A stretch of DNA of 64,000 bases from Gammaproteobacteria bacterium (GTDB lineage: Bacteria; Pseudomonadota; Gammaproteobacteria; VBWC01), in NCBI GenBank assembly GCA_006218035.1, contig VBWC01000015.1:12195-76194 (forward strand). Direction: 5' to 3'. How positions within the stretch are numbered: the stretch's first letter is position 1; every line of letters starts with the position of its first letter. The notes under the pieces were generated by a model. The model did no database searches, was not told the DNA's origin, and was given only the letters and a program-made list of their open reading frames with translations. This document shows positions 33,176-42,907 of the stretch, in pieces. A program made the translations under genes and the position numbers.

Positions 33176-34141
33176 ATGTTGACCTCTATCGCGGCTATCG
33201 CCGGCGGGTTTGTTTTGCTGGTACTCGGTGCCGACCGCTTCGTCACCGGCGCGGCGGCGATGGCGCGCAATCTCGGCGTGTCGCCACTGATCATCGGCCT
33301 GACCATCGTCGGCTTCGGCACATCGGCGCCGGAGATGATGGTCTCGGCGATCGCCGCGTGGGAAGGCAATCCGGGCCTGGCGATCGGTAACGCGATCGGC
33401 TCGAACATCACCAATATCGCGCTGGTGATGGGGCTGACGGCGCTGGTTGCGCCGCTCGCTGTCAACTCCGGCATGCTGCGCCGCGAATTGCCGTTGTTGC
33501 TGGTCATTATGCTGGCCACGCTGGCGCTGATGCTGGATGGCGAGCTAAGCCGGCTCGACGGAACGGCGCTCGGCGTCGGCATGCTGCTGCTGATCGTCTG
33601 GATCGTGCGGCTCGGCATCAAGACCCGTGCCGACCCGATGGGCGGCGACTTCGACGCCGAGATACCGCGGACGATGAAGACCGCGACGGCCTTCTTCTGG
33701 TTGTTGCTCGGCCTGGCGGTATTGCTGGGCAGTTCGAAGATCCTGGTGTGGGGGGCGGTCAACGTCGCCTCCATGCTGGGGGTCAGCGACGAGGTCATCG
33801 GTCTCAGCATCGTTGCCATCGGCACCAGCCTGCCGGAGCTGGCCGCGTCGATTATGAGCGCGCTGAAAAACGAGCACGATATCGCCGTCGGCAACGTCAT
33901 CGGCTCCAACATGTTTAACCTGCTGGGCGTGATGGCGATGCCGGGGCTGATCGCCCCCGGTGTGTTCGCGCCGGAAATCCTGGTGCGCGATTTCCCCGTG
34001 ATGATCGGCCTGACAGTCGCGTTTTTCGTGATGGCGGCCGGTTATGGCCGCGCCGGCGGCGGCCGGATAAGCCGGATCGAGGGTGCGGTACTGGTGGCGG
34101 TATTCACCGGTTACATGGTATTTCTTTACTATAGTCCGTAA
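33176..34141 (+). CDS. yrbG: Calcium/sodium antiporter (YrbG-like, CaCA family)
   Basis: Ten-helix cation exchanger with the two alpha repeats expected: GLTIVGFGTSAPEMMVS followed by GNAIGSNITNIALVMG, and GLSIVAIGTSLPELAAS followed by GNVIGSNMFNLLGVMA. 321 residues, the usual length. In E. coli yrbG starts the kdsD-kdsC-lptCAB operon; here only a small HMA gene lies between it and kdsD, so the block is conserved. Confidence 0.94.
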   Translation: MLTSIAAIAGGFVLLVLGADRFVTGAAAMARNLGVSPLIIGLTIVGFGTSAPEMMVSAIAAWEGNPGLAIGNAIGSNITNIALVMGLTALVAPLAVNSGMLRRELPLLLVIMLATLALMLDGELSRLDGTALGVGMLLLIVWIVRLGIKTRADPMGGDFDAEIPRTMKTATAFFWLLLGLAVLLGSSKILVWGAVNVASMLGVSDEVIGLSIVAIGTSLPELAASIMSALKNEHDIAVGNVIGSNMFNLLGVMAMPGLIAPGVFAPEILVRDFPVMIGLTVAFFVMAAGYGRAGGGRISRIEGAVLVAVFTGYMVFLYYSP

Positions 34142-34163
34142 TGTGGACACACAAGGAGCCAAT

Positions 34164-34418
34164 ATGCAGACCGAAAAGATCGATGTGATGAACGTGACCT
34201 GCGGCGGTTGCGCCAGCAAGATCAAGAAAGGCCTCGGCGAACTGCCGGGCATCGGCGGCGTCGAGGTCGAGATCGCCAGTGGCGCCGTCACGGTCACCGG
34301 CGCAACCCTGTCGCGCGATGCGCTGAAGGCGAAGCTTGCGGTGCTGGGGTATCCCGAGAAATCGGCCGGGCTGTTCGGCCGGATCAAGAACGCTTTCGCT
34401 CCCAAGAGCTGCGGCTAG
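34164..34418 (+). CDS. Heavy-metal-associated (HMA) domain protein
   Basis: 84 residues from ATG 34164 after an AAGGAG site. The metal-binding loop is MNVTCGGCASKI, followed by GLGELPGIGGVEVEIASGAV and AKLAVLGYPEKSA, a ferredoxin-like HMA fold of the copper-chaperone type. A further Cys is the penultimate residue. It sits between yrbG and kdsD, not next to a copper ATPase, so its partner is unclear. Confidence 0.88.
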   Translation: MQTEKIDVMNVTCGGCASKIKKGLGELPGIGGVEVEIASGAVTVTGATLSRDALKAKLAVLGYPEKSAGLFGRIKNAFAPKSCG

Positions 34419-34427
34419 GCATTGCGC

Positions 34428-35399
34428 ATGAATGACGCCAACCTGCGGCGCCTCGGTCTGGCGGTGATCGAAACCGAGGCGGCGGCGGTCAAGGCACTGG
34501 CGTCGCGCATCGACGCGCGCTTCGTGCAGGCGTGCGAGTTCATGTTGCAGTGCGCCGGCCGCATTGTCGTGCTGGGCATGGGCAAGTCGGGGCATATCGG
34601 CGGCAAGATCGCGGCGACGCTGGCCAGTACCGGCAGTCCGGCATTTTTTGTCCATCCGGGCGAGGCGAGTCACGGCGATCTCGGCATGATCACGCCCGGC
34701 GATGTCGTGCTGGCCTTGTCGAATTCCGGCGAGACCGAGGAAATACTGACGATACTGCCGCTGATCAAGCGGCTGAACGTGCCGTTGATTTCGTTGACCG
34801 GCAATGCGCAGTCGACGCTGGCGCGTGCCGCCAACGTCAATATCGATGTCAGCGTCGAGCAGGAGGCCTGTCCGCTGGGGCTCGCGCCGACGTCGAGCAC
34901 GACGGCGCTGCTGGCGATGGGTGATGCGATTGCCGTGGCGCTGCTCGATGTGCGCGGCTTTACCGCGGAGGATTTTGCGCGCTCGCATCCCGGCGGGCGG
35001 CTGGGCCGGCGCCTGCTGCTGTTGATCGAGGATGTCATGCACCGCGGTGACGAGATACCCAGGGTGCGCGAGCAGGCGCCTTTGACAGCCGCGCTGGTAG
35101 AGATGAGCAAGAAGGGTCTCGGCATGACCACGGTAGTCGATGCCCGGGACCGTCTGGTCGGCGTCTTCACCGATGGCGATCTGCGGCGCATATTCGACCG
35201 CGCGGTGGACGTGCATAACACGAAAATCGACGACGTGATGACGCGCAACTGCAAGACCGCGCGGCCGGACATGCTGGCGGCGGAGGCCTTGCAACTGATG
35301 GAAAAACACCGGATCAATGCGCTGCCGGTGACAGACGGCGACGGCAATCTGGTTGGCGCTTTCAACATGCACGACCTGCTGCGCGCCGGCGTGGTCTGA
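34428..35399 (+). CDS. kdsD: D-arabinose 5-phosphate isomerase
   Basis: Makes arabinose 5-phosphate for KDO. 323 residues from ATG 34428 (TTG 34422 also in frame). The SIS domain has RIVVLGMGKSGHIGGKIAAT, ASTGSPAFFVHPGEASHGDL and LALSNSGETEEI. Then FARSHPGGRLGRRLL and two CBS domains (MHRGDEIPRV..., VMTRNCKTARPDML...). Followed by kdsC 20 bp downstream. Confidence 0.96.
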   Translation: MNDANLRRLGLAVIETEAAAVKALASRIDARFVQACEFMLQCAGRIVVLGMGKSGHIGGKIAATLASTGSPAFFVHPGEASHGDLGMITPGDVVLALSNSGETEEILTILPLIKRLNVPLISLTGNAQSTLARAANVNIDVSVEQEACPLGLAPTSSTTALLAMGDAIAVALLDVRGFTAEDFARSHPGGRLGRRLLLLIEDVMHRGDEIPRVREQAPLTAALVEMSKKGLGMTTVVDARDRLVGVFTDGDLRRIFDRAVDVHNTKIDDVMTRNCKTARPDMLAAEALQLMEKHRINALPVTDGDGNLVGAFNMHDLLRAGVV

Positions 35400-35419
35400 T
35401 TATAGAACGGCGGGGTTTC

Positions 35420-35959
35420 ATGCAGACGATACCAGAGGAAGTTCGCAAACGGGCCGCGCGCATCAAGATGGTGGTGTTCGATGTCGACGGCGTGTTGACC
35501 GACGGCAGCCTGTTGTATGGTGACGACGGACTCGAATACAAGGCGTTCAACTCACGCGATGGCCATGGCATGAAGATGTTGATGGCCTCCGGCGTCGGCA
35601 TCGCGATCATCACCGGCCGCAGTTCGCCGACGGTGATGTATCGCATGACCGGTCTGGGGATTACCGACGTCTATCAGGGGCAGCAGGACAAGCGGCCGGC
35701 GTTCGAGAAGTTGTTAAAGAAGCACGCGCTGCGCGGCGAGCAGGCGGCCTATGTCGGCGACGATATCGTCGATCTGCCGGTGATGTTGCAGTGCGGCCTC
35801 GCGGTCGCGACCGGCGACGCGCACAGGCTGGTGCAACAGCATGCGCACTGGAGCACGCCGGGCGCCGGTGGTCGGGGCGCGGCGCGCGACGTCTGCGAAA
35901 TGATCATGACCGCGCAAGGCACCTTGCAGGCGCAGTTCGACAAGTACCTCGGCGGTTGA
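35420..35959 (+). CDS. kdsC: KDO-8-phosphate phosphatase
   Basis: HAD-family C0 phosphatase that dephosphorylates KDO 8-phosphate. 179 residues. Motif I is VVFDVDGVLTDGSL, then FNSRDGHGMKMLMASGV, IITGRSSPTVMYR, QGQQDKRPAFEKLL and AYVGDDIVDLPVMLQCGLAV. It sits between kdsD and lptC as in E. coli. Confidence 0.97.
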   Translation: MQTIPEEVRKRAARIKMVVFDVDGVLTDGSLLYGDDGLEYKAFNSRDGHGMKMLMASGVGIAIITGRSSPTVMYRMTGLGITDVYQGQQDKRPAFEKLLKKHALRGEQAAYVGDDIVDLPVMLQCGLAVATGDAHRLVQQHAHWSTPGAGGRGAARDVCEMIMTAQGTLQAQFDKYLGG

Positions 35960-35989
35960 CCGCATGCCGCCACGCGGAGAACAAGCTCG

Positions 35990-36562
35990 ATGTCGTTGTT
36001 AGCTGACCGCCGCCTGCTGGCCGCACTGGCGGCGGCCGTGATCGCGGCGTTGAGCTGGTGGCTGGCCAGCCAGGTGGAGACAACGCCTCCGCCGGCGGCC
36101 GGCGGCGGGCCGCGCGCCGTGGATTATTATCTGAAGAATTTTACCTTGACGGCGATGGACGCCGACGGCCAGCCCGGGCACCGGCTGGTGGCCGAGTCGT
36201 TGCAGCACTACGCCGACGACGATACCGCCGAGATCGACCGGCCGCATATGACGGTGTTCCGCCGCGGCGAAACACCCTGGCTGGTGACCGCCACGGCCGG
36301 GCGTTTGTCGATGCCGGACGAGGTATTGCGGTTGCAGGGCAATGTCCGCATCGCGCGCGACGACGGCCCGAACAATGCCGGTCTCGAGCTGCAGACGCGC
36401 GACGTCACCGTGCGATTGAACGACGAGTACGCCGAAACCGCGCAGCCGGTCACGATTCATCATCAACAAGGCGTGACGGCAGCGATCGGCATGACAGCGA
36501 ACCTGCGGGATGGCCATATTGAATTGTTACAGCAGGTCAGGGGTACCTATGTATTGCGGTAG
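35990..36562 (+). CDS. lptC: LPS export protein LptC
   Basis: Bitopic inner-membrane component of the LPS bridge. 190 residues: an N-terminal helix (LLAALAAAVIAALSWWLAS) then a periplasmic jellyroll with VDYYLKNFTLTAMDADGQPG and EIDRPHMTVFRRG. The C-terminal VTIHHQQGVTAAIGMTANLR is typical. Overlaps lptA by 14 bp. Confidence 0.93.
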   Translation: MSLLADRRLLAALAAAVIAALSWWLASQVETTPPPAAGGGPRAVDYYLKNFTLTAMDADGQPGHRLVAESLQHYADDDTAEIDRPHMTVFRRGETPWLVTATAGRLSMPDEVLRLQGNVRIARDDGPNNAGLELQTRDVTVRLNDEYAETAQPVTIHHQQGVTAAIGMTANLRDGHIELLQQVRGTYVLR

Positions 36563-37115
36563 AACTTCGCAGTTTTTCAGCCTGGCGGCACTGGTCGGCT
36601 GCCTGCTCGCGCCGGCCGAACTTTGGGCGCTCGACCGCGACCGGGAACAGCCGGTGGCGATCGAGGCGGACAGTCTGTCGATCGACGACAAGCAGGGCCT
36701 CAGCACCTATCGCGGCAACGTGCGCGTGACGCAGGGCAGTATCGAGATCATCGCCGAAACGGTCACCGTGCACAGTCCGGGGCGCGAGCTCAAGGAGGTG
36801 ATTGGCCTCGGCAAACCGGCGAGCTTCCGGCAGATGCTCGAGGGCGACGACGGCGAGGTGCGCGCCGCGGCCGCGACGATCGCGATTTATCCGGATGATA
36901 ATCGCGTGGTGCTGACCGGCGATGCACATCTGTGGCGCGGCAAGAACGAATTCTCCGGCAACCGCATCGAATACGATTCCGCGCAGGATATCGTCCGGGC
37001 CACGGCCGCGGCGTCCGGCGATCAGCGCGTCAAGGTCATCATCCAGCCGCAGAACGGTGGCGCCGCCAAGGGCGGTGTGGCAGCGCCGGCGGCCGGGAAA
37101 GCGCCGTCGCCGTGA
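36549..37115 (+). CDS. lptA: LPS transport periplasmic protein LptA
   Basis: Periplasmic bridge protein. About 188 residues from ATG 36549, with a signal peptide ([19 protein letters not shown]). The OstA-like domain shows [34 protein letters not shown] and [20 protein letters not shown]. Gly/Ala/Pro-rich C-terminal tail. Start overlaps lptC, and the stop overlaps the GTG of lptB (GTGA). Confidence 0.93.
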   Translation: MYCGRTSQFFSLAALVGCLLAPAELWALDRDREQPVAIEADSLSIDDKQGLSTYRGNVRVTQGSIEIIAETVTVHSPGRELKEVIGLGKPASFRQMLEGDDGEVRAAAATIAIYPDDNRVVLTGDAHLWRGKNEFSGNRIEYDSAQDIVRATAAASGDQRVKVIIQPQNGGAAKGGVAAPAAGKAPSP

Positions 37116-37837
37116 ACGTCCTGAGTGCGACAGATGTGGCGAAGCGCTATCGTTCACGTAACGTGGTCGACGGCGTGTCGCTGGAGGTCAAAAGCGGCGA
37201 GGTGGTCGGCCTGCTCGGGCCCAACGGCGCCGGCAAGACGACCTGCTTTTACATGATCGTCGGCCTGATACCGTGCGACCGCGGCACGATAGCCGTGAAC
37301 GGGCACGACATCACCAAATACCCGATGCATGCCCGCGCCCGCATGGGTATCAGTTACCTGCCGCAGGAGGCGTCGGTGTTCCGCAAGCTGACGGTGGCCG
37401 ACAACATCATGGCGATACTGGAAGTGGTGCCCGGCTTCGATCGGCCGCAGCGGGAACAGCGGCTCGACGAGTTGCTTGGCGAGCTGCATATCACCCATCT
37501 GCGCGACAGCCTCGGCATGAGCCTGTCGGGTGGCGAACGGCGCCGCCTGGAGATCGCCCGCGCGCTGGCGACCAATCCGCGTTTTATGTTGCTGGATGAA
37601 CCTTTCGCCGGCGTGGATCCGATCTCGGTGCTTGATATTCAGGGGATTATTGCGCATTTGCGCAGCAAGGACATCGGCGTGCTGATTACCGACCATAACG
37701 TGCGCGAAACGCTCGGTATCTGCGAACGCGCCTATATCGTCAGCGAAGGCAAGGTCATCGCCGAGGGGATGCCTGCCGCTATCCTGCAAAACGAACGCGT
37801 CCGCGATGTCTATCTTGGCAAGGACTTCCGGCTATAA
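37112..37837 (+). CDS. lptB: LPS export ABC ATPase LptB
   Basis: ATPase powering LPS extraction by LptFG. 241 residues from GTG 37112, identical in length to the E. coli protein. Walker A is [19 protein letters not shown], then the Q-loop [14 protein letters not shown], signature [18 protein letters not shown], Walker [14 protein letters not shown] and H-loop [12 protein letters not shown]. An overlapping GTGA with lptA implies coupled translation. Confidence 0.97.
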   Translation: MNVLSATDVAKRYRSRNVVDGVSLEVKSGEVVGLLGPNGAGKTTCFYMIVGLIPCDRGTIAVNGHDITKYPMHARARMGISYLPQEASVFRKLTVADNIMAILEVVPGFDRPQREQRLDELLGELHITHLRDSLGMSLSGGERRRLEIARALATNPRFMLLDEPFAGVDPISVLDIQGIIAHLRSKDIGVLITDHNVRETLGICERAYIVSEGKVIAEGMPAAILQNERVRDVYLGKDFRL

Positions 37838-37919
37838 CAGGACTGCAGTGGCATGAAATTTGCGGTAAACTCGGAACCAGCCCACAAGCAAAGAGCCGCA
37901 ACATGATGGCGTGGCTGGA

Positions 37920-39464
37920 ATGAAACAAACCCTGCAACTGCGTCTTGGTCAGCATCTGACCATGACACCACAACTGCAACAGGCGATACGCCTGCTGCAG
38001 CTGTCGACCGTCGACCTGGCCGCCGAGATTCAGGAAGCCATCGAATCCAATCCGCTGCTGGAAATCGCTGACGACAATAGTGATGCCGACAGCGGCAGGC
38101 TCGATGGGGACTGGGAAAACGGCGGCGATGAAGCCGGCGACCTGTCGGTCGAGCCGGTCGACAAGATTACCGCCGAGATCGCCGCCGATCTTGCCGAGCG
38201 CAGCGCGCCGCTCGCCGAGACGGAACCGCGTGACGGCGTGCTGGATATGCAGGGGCAGGATATCCCGGACGACCTGCCGGTCGACAGCGTCTGGGAAGAC
38301 GTTTACGACATCGCGGTGCCGGCGACAGCGCCGGGACAGCCGTCCGAGCGGCAGTTCGAAAGCCAAAGCGGTGCGGCGGAGAGCCTCTACGATCGTTTGA
38401 TGTGGCAGATGGAACTCACGCCGTTTTCCGAGAAGGATCGCGCGATCGCCTCCGCCATCATCGATTCCATCAATGACGACGGTTACCTGGACGTGTCCGT
38501 CGGCGAGCTGTTTGATGGCATCAAGAACAACCTGGATATCGAGGTCGACGAAATCGAGGCGGTGATGCACCGTATCCAGAATTTCGATCCGCCGGGCGTC
38601 GCCGCGCGCGACCTGCGCGAGTGCCTGTTGCTGCAACTGCAACAGTTCGATCCGGCGCTGCCGTGGCGCGACGAGGCGCGGCAGCTGGTGTCCGATCACC
38701 TCGACCTGCTCGGCAATTGCGATTTCAATCAGTTGATGCGGCGTCTGAAGCTGTCGAAGGACGACCTGCAGCAGGTGATCGCCGTGGTGCGCACCCTGAA
38801 TCCGCGGCCGGGTAACACGGTGTCCACCACGCATACCGAGTATGTCGTGCCGGACGTCGTCGTGAAAAAGGTTAAAGGCAAGTGGCAGGTGGAACTGAAT
38901 CACGAAGCCATCCCCAAGCTGCGTATCAACCGCCAGTATGCCGGCATGATCCGGCGCGCCGAGAACAGCAGCGACAACCAGTATCTGAAAAACCAGATGA
39001 AAGAGGCGCGCTGGTTCATCAAGAGCCTGCAAAGCCGGCACGAGACGCTGCTCAAGGTGGCGACGTGCATCGTCGAGCGGCAGCGCGGGTTTCTCGAACA
39101 CGGCGAAGAAGCGATGAAGCCGCTGGTGCTGCACGATGTCGCCGAGACCGTGGCTATGCATGAGTCGACCATCTCGCGCGTCACGACCAAGAAATACATG
39201 CACACGCCGCGCGGCGTGTTCGAGCTCAAGTACTTTTTTTCCAGCCATGTTTCTACCGCCGCCGGCGGCGTCTGCTCGGCGACCGCGATACGCGCTTTGA
39301 TCAAAAAGCTGGTCGCGGCGGAGCATGCCTCCAAGCCGCTCAGCGACAGCAAGCTCGCGACGATTCTTTCCGAGCAAGGCATTAATGTGGCGCGCCGTAC
39401 GGTGGCCAAATACCGGGAGGCGATGTCGATACCGCCTTCCAATGAACGCAAGCGTTTAACTTGA
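37920..39464 (+). CDS. rpoN: RNA polymerase sigma-54 factor
   Basis: Sigma factor for -24/-12 promoters. 514 residues from ATG 37920. Region I is rich in Gln and Leu (LQLRLGQHLTMTPQLQQAIR), followed by an acidic region II, the core-binding region (FDPPGVAARDLRECLLLQL), HTH (LHDVAETVAMHESTISRVTT) and the RpoN box ARRTVAKYRE near residue 488. It keeps the conserved lptB-rpoN-hpf-ptsN order. Confidence 0.97.
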   Translation: MKQTLQLRLGQHLTMTPQLQQAIRLLQLSTVDLAAEIQEAIESNPLLEIADDNSDADSGRLDGDWENGGDEAGDLSVEPVDKITAEIAADLAERSAPLAETEPRDGVLDMQGQDIPDDLPVDSVWEDVYDIAVPATAPGQPSERQFESQSGAAESLYDRLMWQMELTPFSEKDRAIASAIIDSINDDGYLDVSVGELFDGIKNNLDIEVDEIEAVMHRIQNFDPPGVAARDLRECLLLQLQQFDPALPWRDEARQLVSDHLDLLGNCDFNQLMRRLKLSKDDLQQVIAVVRTLNPRPGNTVSTTHTEYVVPDVVVKKVKGKWQVELNHEAIPKLRINRQYAGMIRRAENSSDNQYLKNQMKEARWFIKSLQSRHETLLKVATCIVERQRGFLEHGEEAMKPLVLHDVAETVAMHESTISRVTTKKYMHTPRGVFELKYFFSSHVSTAAGGVCSATAIRALIKKLVAAEHASKPLSDSKLATILSEQGINVARRTVAKYREAMSIPPSNERKRLT

Positions 39465-39485
39465 TAGAAGCAGGAGAGTTCATCA

Positions 39486-39779
39486 ATGCAAATCAATCTG
39501 ACCGGCCATCACATCGAAATCACCTCCGCGTTGCGCGATTACGTGACCAGCAAGCTGGAGCGCATCGATCGGCACTTCGACAATATCGGTAACCTGCATG
39601 TCATACTGACCGTCGAAAAATTGCGGCAGAAGGCCGAAGCAACGCTGCACGTCAGTGGCGCCGATCTGTTCGCCGATGCCGAGGCGGAGAATATGTACGC
39701 GGCGATCGACGCGCTGGTCGACAAGCTGGGCCGCCAGGTCAAGAAGCACAAGGAAAAGCACGCGGATCACCGCAGGTAG
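39486..39779 (+). CDS. hpf: Ribosome hibernation promoting factor (short HPF)
   Basis: 97 residues, the short form without the C-terminal dimerisation tail. MQINLTGHHIEITSALRDYV, YVTSKLERIDRHFDNIGNLH, ATLHVSGADLFADAEAENMY and AIDALVDKLGRQVKKHKEKH are standard. By family knowledge it helps form inactive 100S ribosomes in stationary phase. 21 bp after rpoN, with GGAGAG as ribosome site. Confidence 0.96.
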   Translation: MQINLTGHHIEITSALRDYVTSKLERIDRHFDNIGNLHVILTVEKLRQKAEATLHVSGADLFADAEAENMYAAIDALVDKLGRQVKKHKEKHADHRR

Positions 39780-39852
39780 GGATTCTTGTCGAACAAGCTG
39801 GCAGGCGCGCGCCGCCCGCATTGAGTCGCTGCAGTAAACCCAGAGAACCGCC

Positions 39853-40338
39853 ATGACACAATTAGCAGATAGTATTTCGCCGGAGCGTATCGGCTGCCGT
39901 TTGCAGGCAAACAGCAAGAAGCGGGCGCTGGAAAGCGTCGCGGAGATGATTGCGTCGCAGCAATCGGGCCTGCTGGCGACCGAGGTGTTCGACAGCCTGA
40001 TCGCCCGCGAGCGGCTCGGCAGCACCGGCATCGGTCACGGTATCGCGATCCCGCACGGTCGTCTGCCGACGCTCGATACCGCGGTCTGCGCGTTCATGAG
40101 CCTCGCACAGGGTGTCGACTTCGACGCCGTCGACAGCCAGCCGGTCGACCTGGTGATGGCGTTGCTGGTTCCCTCGGAATCGACCGAACAGCATCTGCAA
40201 TTGTTGTCGCAACTGGCCGAAATGTTCAGCGACGAGGATTTACGACGTCGTTTGCGCGAAGCGCGCAGCCAGGACGACCTCTATCATCTGTTGACCGGCT
40301 GGCAGCCGGCGCGACCGCGCCGGTCCGCTGCTACCTAG
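39853..40338 (+). CDS. ptsN: Nitrogen-PTS EIIA protein PtsN
   Basis: Regulatory phosphoacceptor of the PTS-Ntr, linked to potassium and nitrogen control. 161 residues with the phosphorylatable His68 in STGIGHGIAIPHGRLP, and QPVDLVMALLVPSESTEQHL. Upstream hpf and downstream hprK/rapZ give the typical beta/gammaproteobacterial rpoN cluster. Confidence 0.96.
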   Translation: MTQLADSISPERIGCRLQANSKKRALESVAEMIASQQSGLLATEVFDSLIARERLGSTGIGHGIAIPHGRLPTLDTAVCAFMSLAQGVDFDAVDSQPVDLVMALLVPSESTEQHLQLLSQLAEMFSDEDLRRRLREARSQDDLYHLLTGWQPARPRRSAAT

Positions 40339-40344
40339 CGGCCG

Positions 40345-41307
40345 ATGGCCGGGCCTTTGACGGCAGCCGGACTGTTCGAGGCGCGCGGCGAGGTGCTCGG
40401 GCTGGCGTGGCTGGCCGGCCGCAACGGCGCGGATCGCGCGCTGCAGCTGGACAGCGTCGACCTCGATCATGCGCCGATCGAGAAGTCAGCGCTGGTGGGG
40501 CAACTGGATCTGGCGCATCCGAATCAAGTGCAGGTTATCGGCCCGCCCGAACTGGATAACCTGCAGGGACTCAGCGGGAACTCGCGCCGCGACGCGATCA
40601 AGCAGCTGTTTTCTCACCAGGGCGTTGCCGTCATCGTTGCGCAGGGCGCGCACGCGACCGACGAACTGACCGGCCATGCCGAAAAAACCGGCACGCCGCT
40701 TTTTTCATCGTCACTGTCCAGTGACCAGGTGGTGCGTCATTTGCATCATTATTTGACCGGCTTTCTGTCGGTCAAGACCATGCTGCACGGTGTGTTTCTC
40801 GAAGTACTGGGCGCCGGCGTGCTGATCACCGGTGCGAGCGGTATCGGCAAAAGCGAGCTGGCGCTGGAGCTGATCAGTCGCGGCCACCGGCTGATCGCGG
40901 ACGATGTCACCGAGTTTCACCGCGTCGACACCGAAGTGCTGCGCGGCACCTGTCCGGCGGCGTTGCGCGATTTTCTCGAAGTGCGCGGGCTCGGCGTATT
41001 GAATATCCGCGCGATGTTCGGCGACAGCGCGATCAAACGCGCGAAGAATTTGCGCCTGATCATTTGCCTGAAGCAACTGGCCGGCGATACGCTGCATGAT
41101 ATGGACCGGCTGCGCGGCAGCCGCACGACGCGTGAGTTGCTCGATATAGCGGTACCCGAGATCACGCTGCCGGTAGCACCGGGGCGCAATCTTGCGGTAC
41201 TGGTCGAGGCGGCGGTGCGCAATCACGTGCTGTCGCTGCGCGGCTATAACGCACCGGAAGACTTCATCACGAAACAACGGCAGTATATGCAGCAGGGAGA
41301 ACAATGA
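40345..41307 (+). CDS. hprK: HPr kinase/phosphorylase
   Basis: Phosphorylates and dephosphorylates HPr on Ser46. 320 residues. The N-terminal half is degenerate, but the catalytic half has TMLHGVFLEVLGAGVLITG, Walker A GASGIGKSE (163-171), IADDVTEFHRV and the HprK signature LEVRGLGVLNIRAMFG. Enterobacteria lack it; its presence with the Ser46-containing HPr at 42565 makes a functional pair. Overlaps rapZ by 4 bp. Confidence 0.95.
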   Translation: MAGPLTAAGLFEARGEVLGLAWLAGRNGADRALQLDSVDLDHAPIEKSALVGQLDLAHPNQVQVIGPPELDNLQGLSGNSRRDAIKQLFSHQGVAVIVAQGAHATDELTGHAEKTGTPLFSSSLSSDQVVRHLHHYLTGFLSVKTMLHGVFLEVLGAGVLITGASGIGKSELALELISRGHRLIADDVTEFHRVDTEVLRGTCPAALRDFLEVRGLGVLNIRAMFGDSAIKRAKNLRLIICLKQLAGDTLHDMDRLRGSRTTRELLDIAVPEITLPVAPGRNLAVLVEAAVRNHVLSLRGYNAPEDFITKQRQYMQQGEQ

Positions 41308-42164
41308 AACTGTTGATCGTCAGCGGGTTGTCCGGTTCGGGCAAGACCATTGCCCTGCAGGTGCTGGAGGATCTCGAGTATTACTGCGTCGATAACCTGC
41401 CGGCCGCATTACTGCCGGCGTTCGCCGTGCAGATCAATGACACGCGCAAGCACCGCGTTTATGACAACGTTGCCGTGGGTATTGATGCGCGGAACATCCC
41501 TGAAGAACTGCGCGAGTTTCCGAAGTTTCTCGAGGACATCCGCAAGCTGGGTCTGGCCACCGAGATCATTTTCCTGGAGGCCGACGAGAATACGCTGCTG
41601 ATGCGCTTCAGCGAAACACGCCGCAAACACCCGCTGAGCACCAAAAAGATTGCGCTGGTGGAGGCGATGCAGCAGGAGCGGGTGCTGCTGCAGCCGATCC
41701 GGGCCTGCGCCGACCTGCATATCGACACCAGTTTCACCAACGTGCACGAGCTGCGCGATCTGATCCGCGAGCGCGTCGTCAGGGAAAGTTCGTCGCCGAT
41801 CTCGTTGTCGTTCCTGTCTTTTGGTTACAAGCACGGCATCCCGGCGGATGCGGACTTTGTGTTCGATCTGCGCTGTCTGCCGAATCCGCACTGGGTGCCG
41901 CAGTTGCGGGCGCTGACCGGCGCCGATCCGCCGGTCAAGGCGTTCCTTGACGAGCAGACGCCGGCGCTGGAGATGTACCAACAGATACGCGACTTCCTCG
42001 ACAAGTGGCTGCCGGCGTTCGAGGCGGAGAATCGCAGTTATCTCACGGTTGCCATCGGCTGCACCGGCGGACAGCACCGCTCGGTATACATGGCTGAACG
42101 TCTGGCGGACCATTTCCGCCAACGCTACGAGAATGTGCTGGTGCGTCACCGGGAGCTGCCGTGA
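41304..42164 (+). CDS. rapZ: RNase adapter RapZ
   Basis: P-loop protein that in E. coli guides RNase E to GlmZ sRNA to control GlmS. 286 residues: Walker A VSGLSGSGKTIALQVLEDL, the segment YYCVDNLPAALLPAF, GIDARNIPE, FLEADENTLLMRFSETRRKH and the C-terminal TVAIGCTGGQHRSVYMAERL. It overlaps hprK and the downstream EIIA gene (ATGA at each junction), so the block is tightly coupled. Confidence 0.97.
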   Translation: MKLLIVSGLSGSGKTIALQVLEDLEYYCVDNLPAALLPAFAVQINDTRKHRVYDNVAVGIDARNIPEELREFPKFLEDIRKLGLATEIIFLEADENTLLMRFSETRRKHPLSTKKIALVEAMQQERVLLQPIRACADLHIDTSFTNVHELRDLIRERVVRESSSPISLSFLSFGYKHGIPADADFVFDLRCLPNPHWVPQLRALTGADPPVKAFLDEQTPALEMYQQIRDFLDKWLPAFEAENRSYLTVAIGCTGGQHRSVYMAERLADHFRQRYENVLVRHRELP

Positions 42165-42568
42165 CGGTCGGATTGCTGCTGATTACCCACGGACGGATCG
42201 GCGCGGCGCTGCTGGATGCCGCGGCCGGCGTGCTCGGCGCGCAGCCGCTGCCGGCAGAGGCGATTGCCGTGTTCCACGACAGCGATCCGGAGGTGATCGC
42301 CGCCGACGCGCGCCAGCGCATCGCCGCCCTGGGCAAGGACGGGGGCGTGCTGGTGTTGACCGACATGTATGGCTCGACGCCGAGCAATATCGCCTGCCGT
42401 CTCGGGGAAGCGGCTGACGTGGTGGTGGTGACCGGCGTCAATCTGCCGATGCTGGTGCGCGTCATGAATTATCCACGCCTGAGCCTTGCCCAGCTGGCCA
42501 CCAAGGCCGTCAGCGGCGGCAGCGACGGCGTATTTCAGTGTCATCGCAGCGAGCTCGTCAAATCGTGA
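42161..42568 (+). CDS. PTS EIIA component, mannose/fructose family (ManX-like)
   Basis: 135 residues of the EIIA-Man domain alone: MTVGLLLITHGRIGAALLDA puts the phosphorylatable His at position 10; GVLVLTDMYGSTPSNIA is the second conserved block. No EIIB, EIIC or EIID genes are nearby, so it is likely regulatory rather than a sugar transporter part. It overlaps rapZ and HPr by 4 bp each. Confidence 0.93.
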   Translation: MTVGLLLITHGRIGAALLDAAAGVLGAQPLPAEAIAVFHDSDPEVIAADARQRIAALGKDGGVLVLTDMYGSTPSNIACRLGEAADVVVVTGVNLPMLVRVMNYPRLSLAQLATKAVSGGSDGVFQCHRSELVKS

Positions 42569-42834
42569 TTCGCCGCCGCATAACCATTGGCAACAAGCTC
42601 GGGCTGCATGCGCGCGCGGCGGCGAAGCTTGTGCAGACCGCGTCTGGGTTTGCCGCCGAGATTGAACTGGTGCGGGACCATCAGTGCGTTAACGGCAAGA
42701 GCATCATGGGTGTCATGATGCTTGCCGCGAGTCGGGGCAGCAGCCTGGAGATCGTCGCCGACGGTGCCGATGAGGCGCAGGCGGTGGCCGCGCTGGAAGG
42801 GTTGATAAACGACCGGTTTGGCGAGGGAGAATGA
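42565..42834 (+). CDS. ptsH: Phosphocarrier protein HPr
   Basis: 89 residues from GTG 42565, overlapping the EIIA stop as GTGA. His15 lies in NKLGLHARAAAKLV (EI-dependent phosphorylation) and Ser46 in VNGKSIMGVMMLAA (HprK target), both at canonical positions. 73 bp upstream of EI. Confidence 0.95.
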   Translation: MIRRRITIGNKLGLHARAAAKLVQTASGFAAEIELVRDHQCVNGKSIMGVMMLAASRGSSLEIVADGADEAQAVAALEGLINDRFGEGE

Positions 42835-42907
42835 CGCGGCGCGTCGCCAGGCAGGCCTGTCACCGGTGCCCGCGCACGCCGGCGCGTGATTTTACGGCGC
42901 TGTTGTC

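Noticed and set aside
37779-39377. A 532-codon minus-strand frame antisense to rpoN
   Set aside because: rpoN motifs are complete on the plus strand; the antisense product has no domain features.
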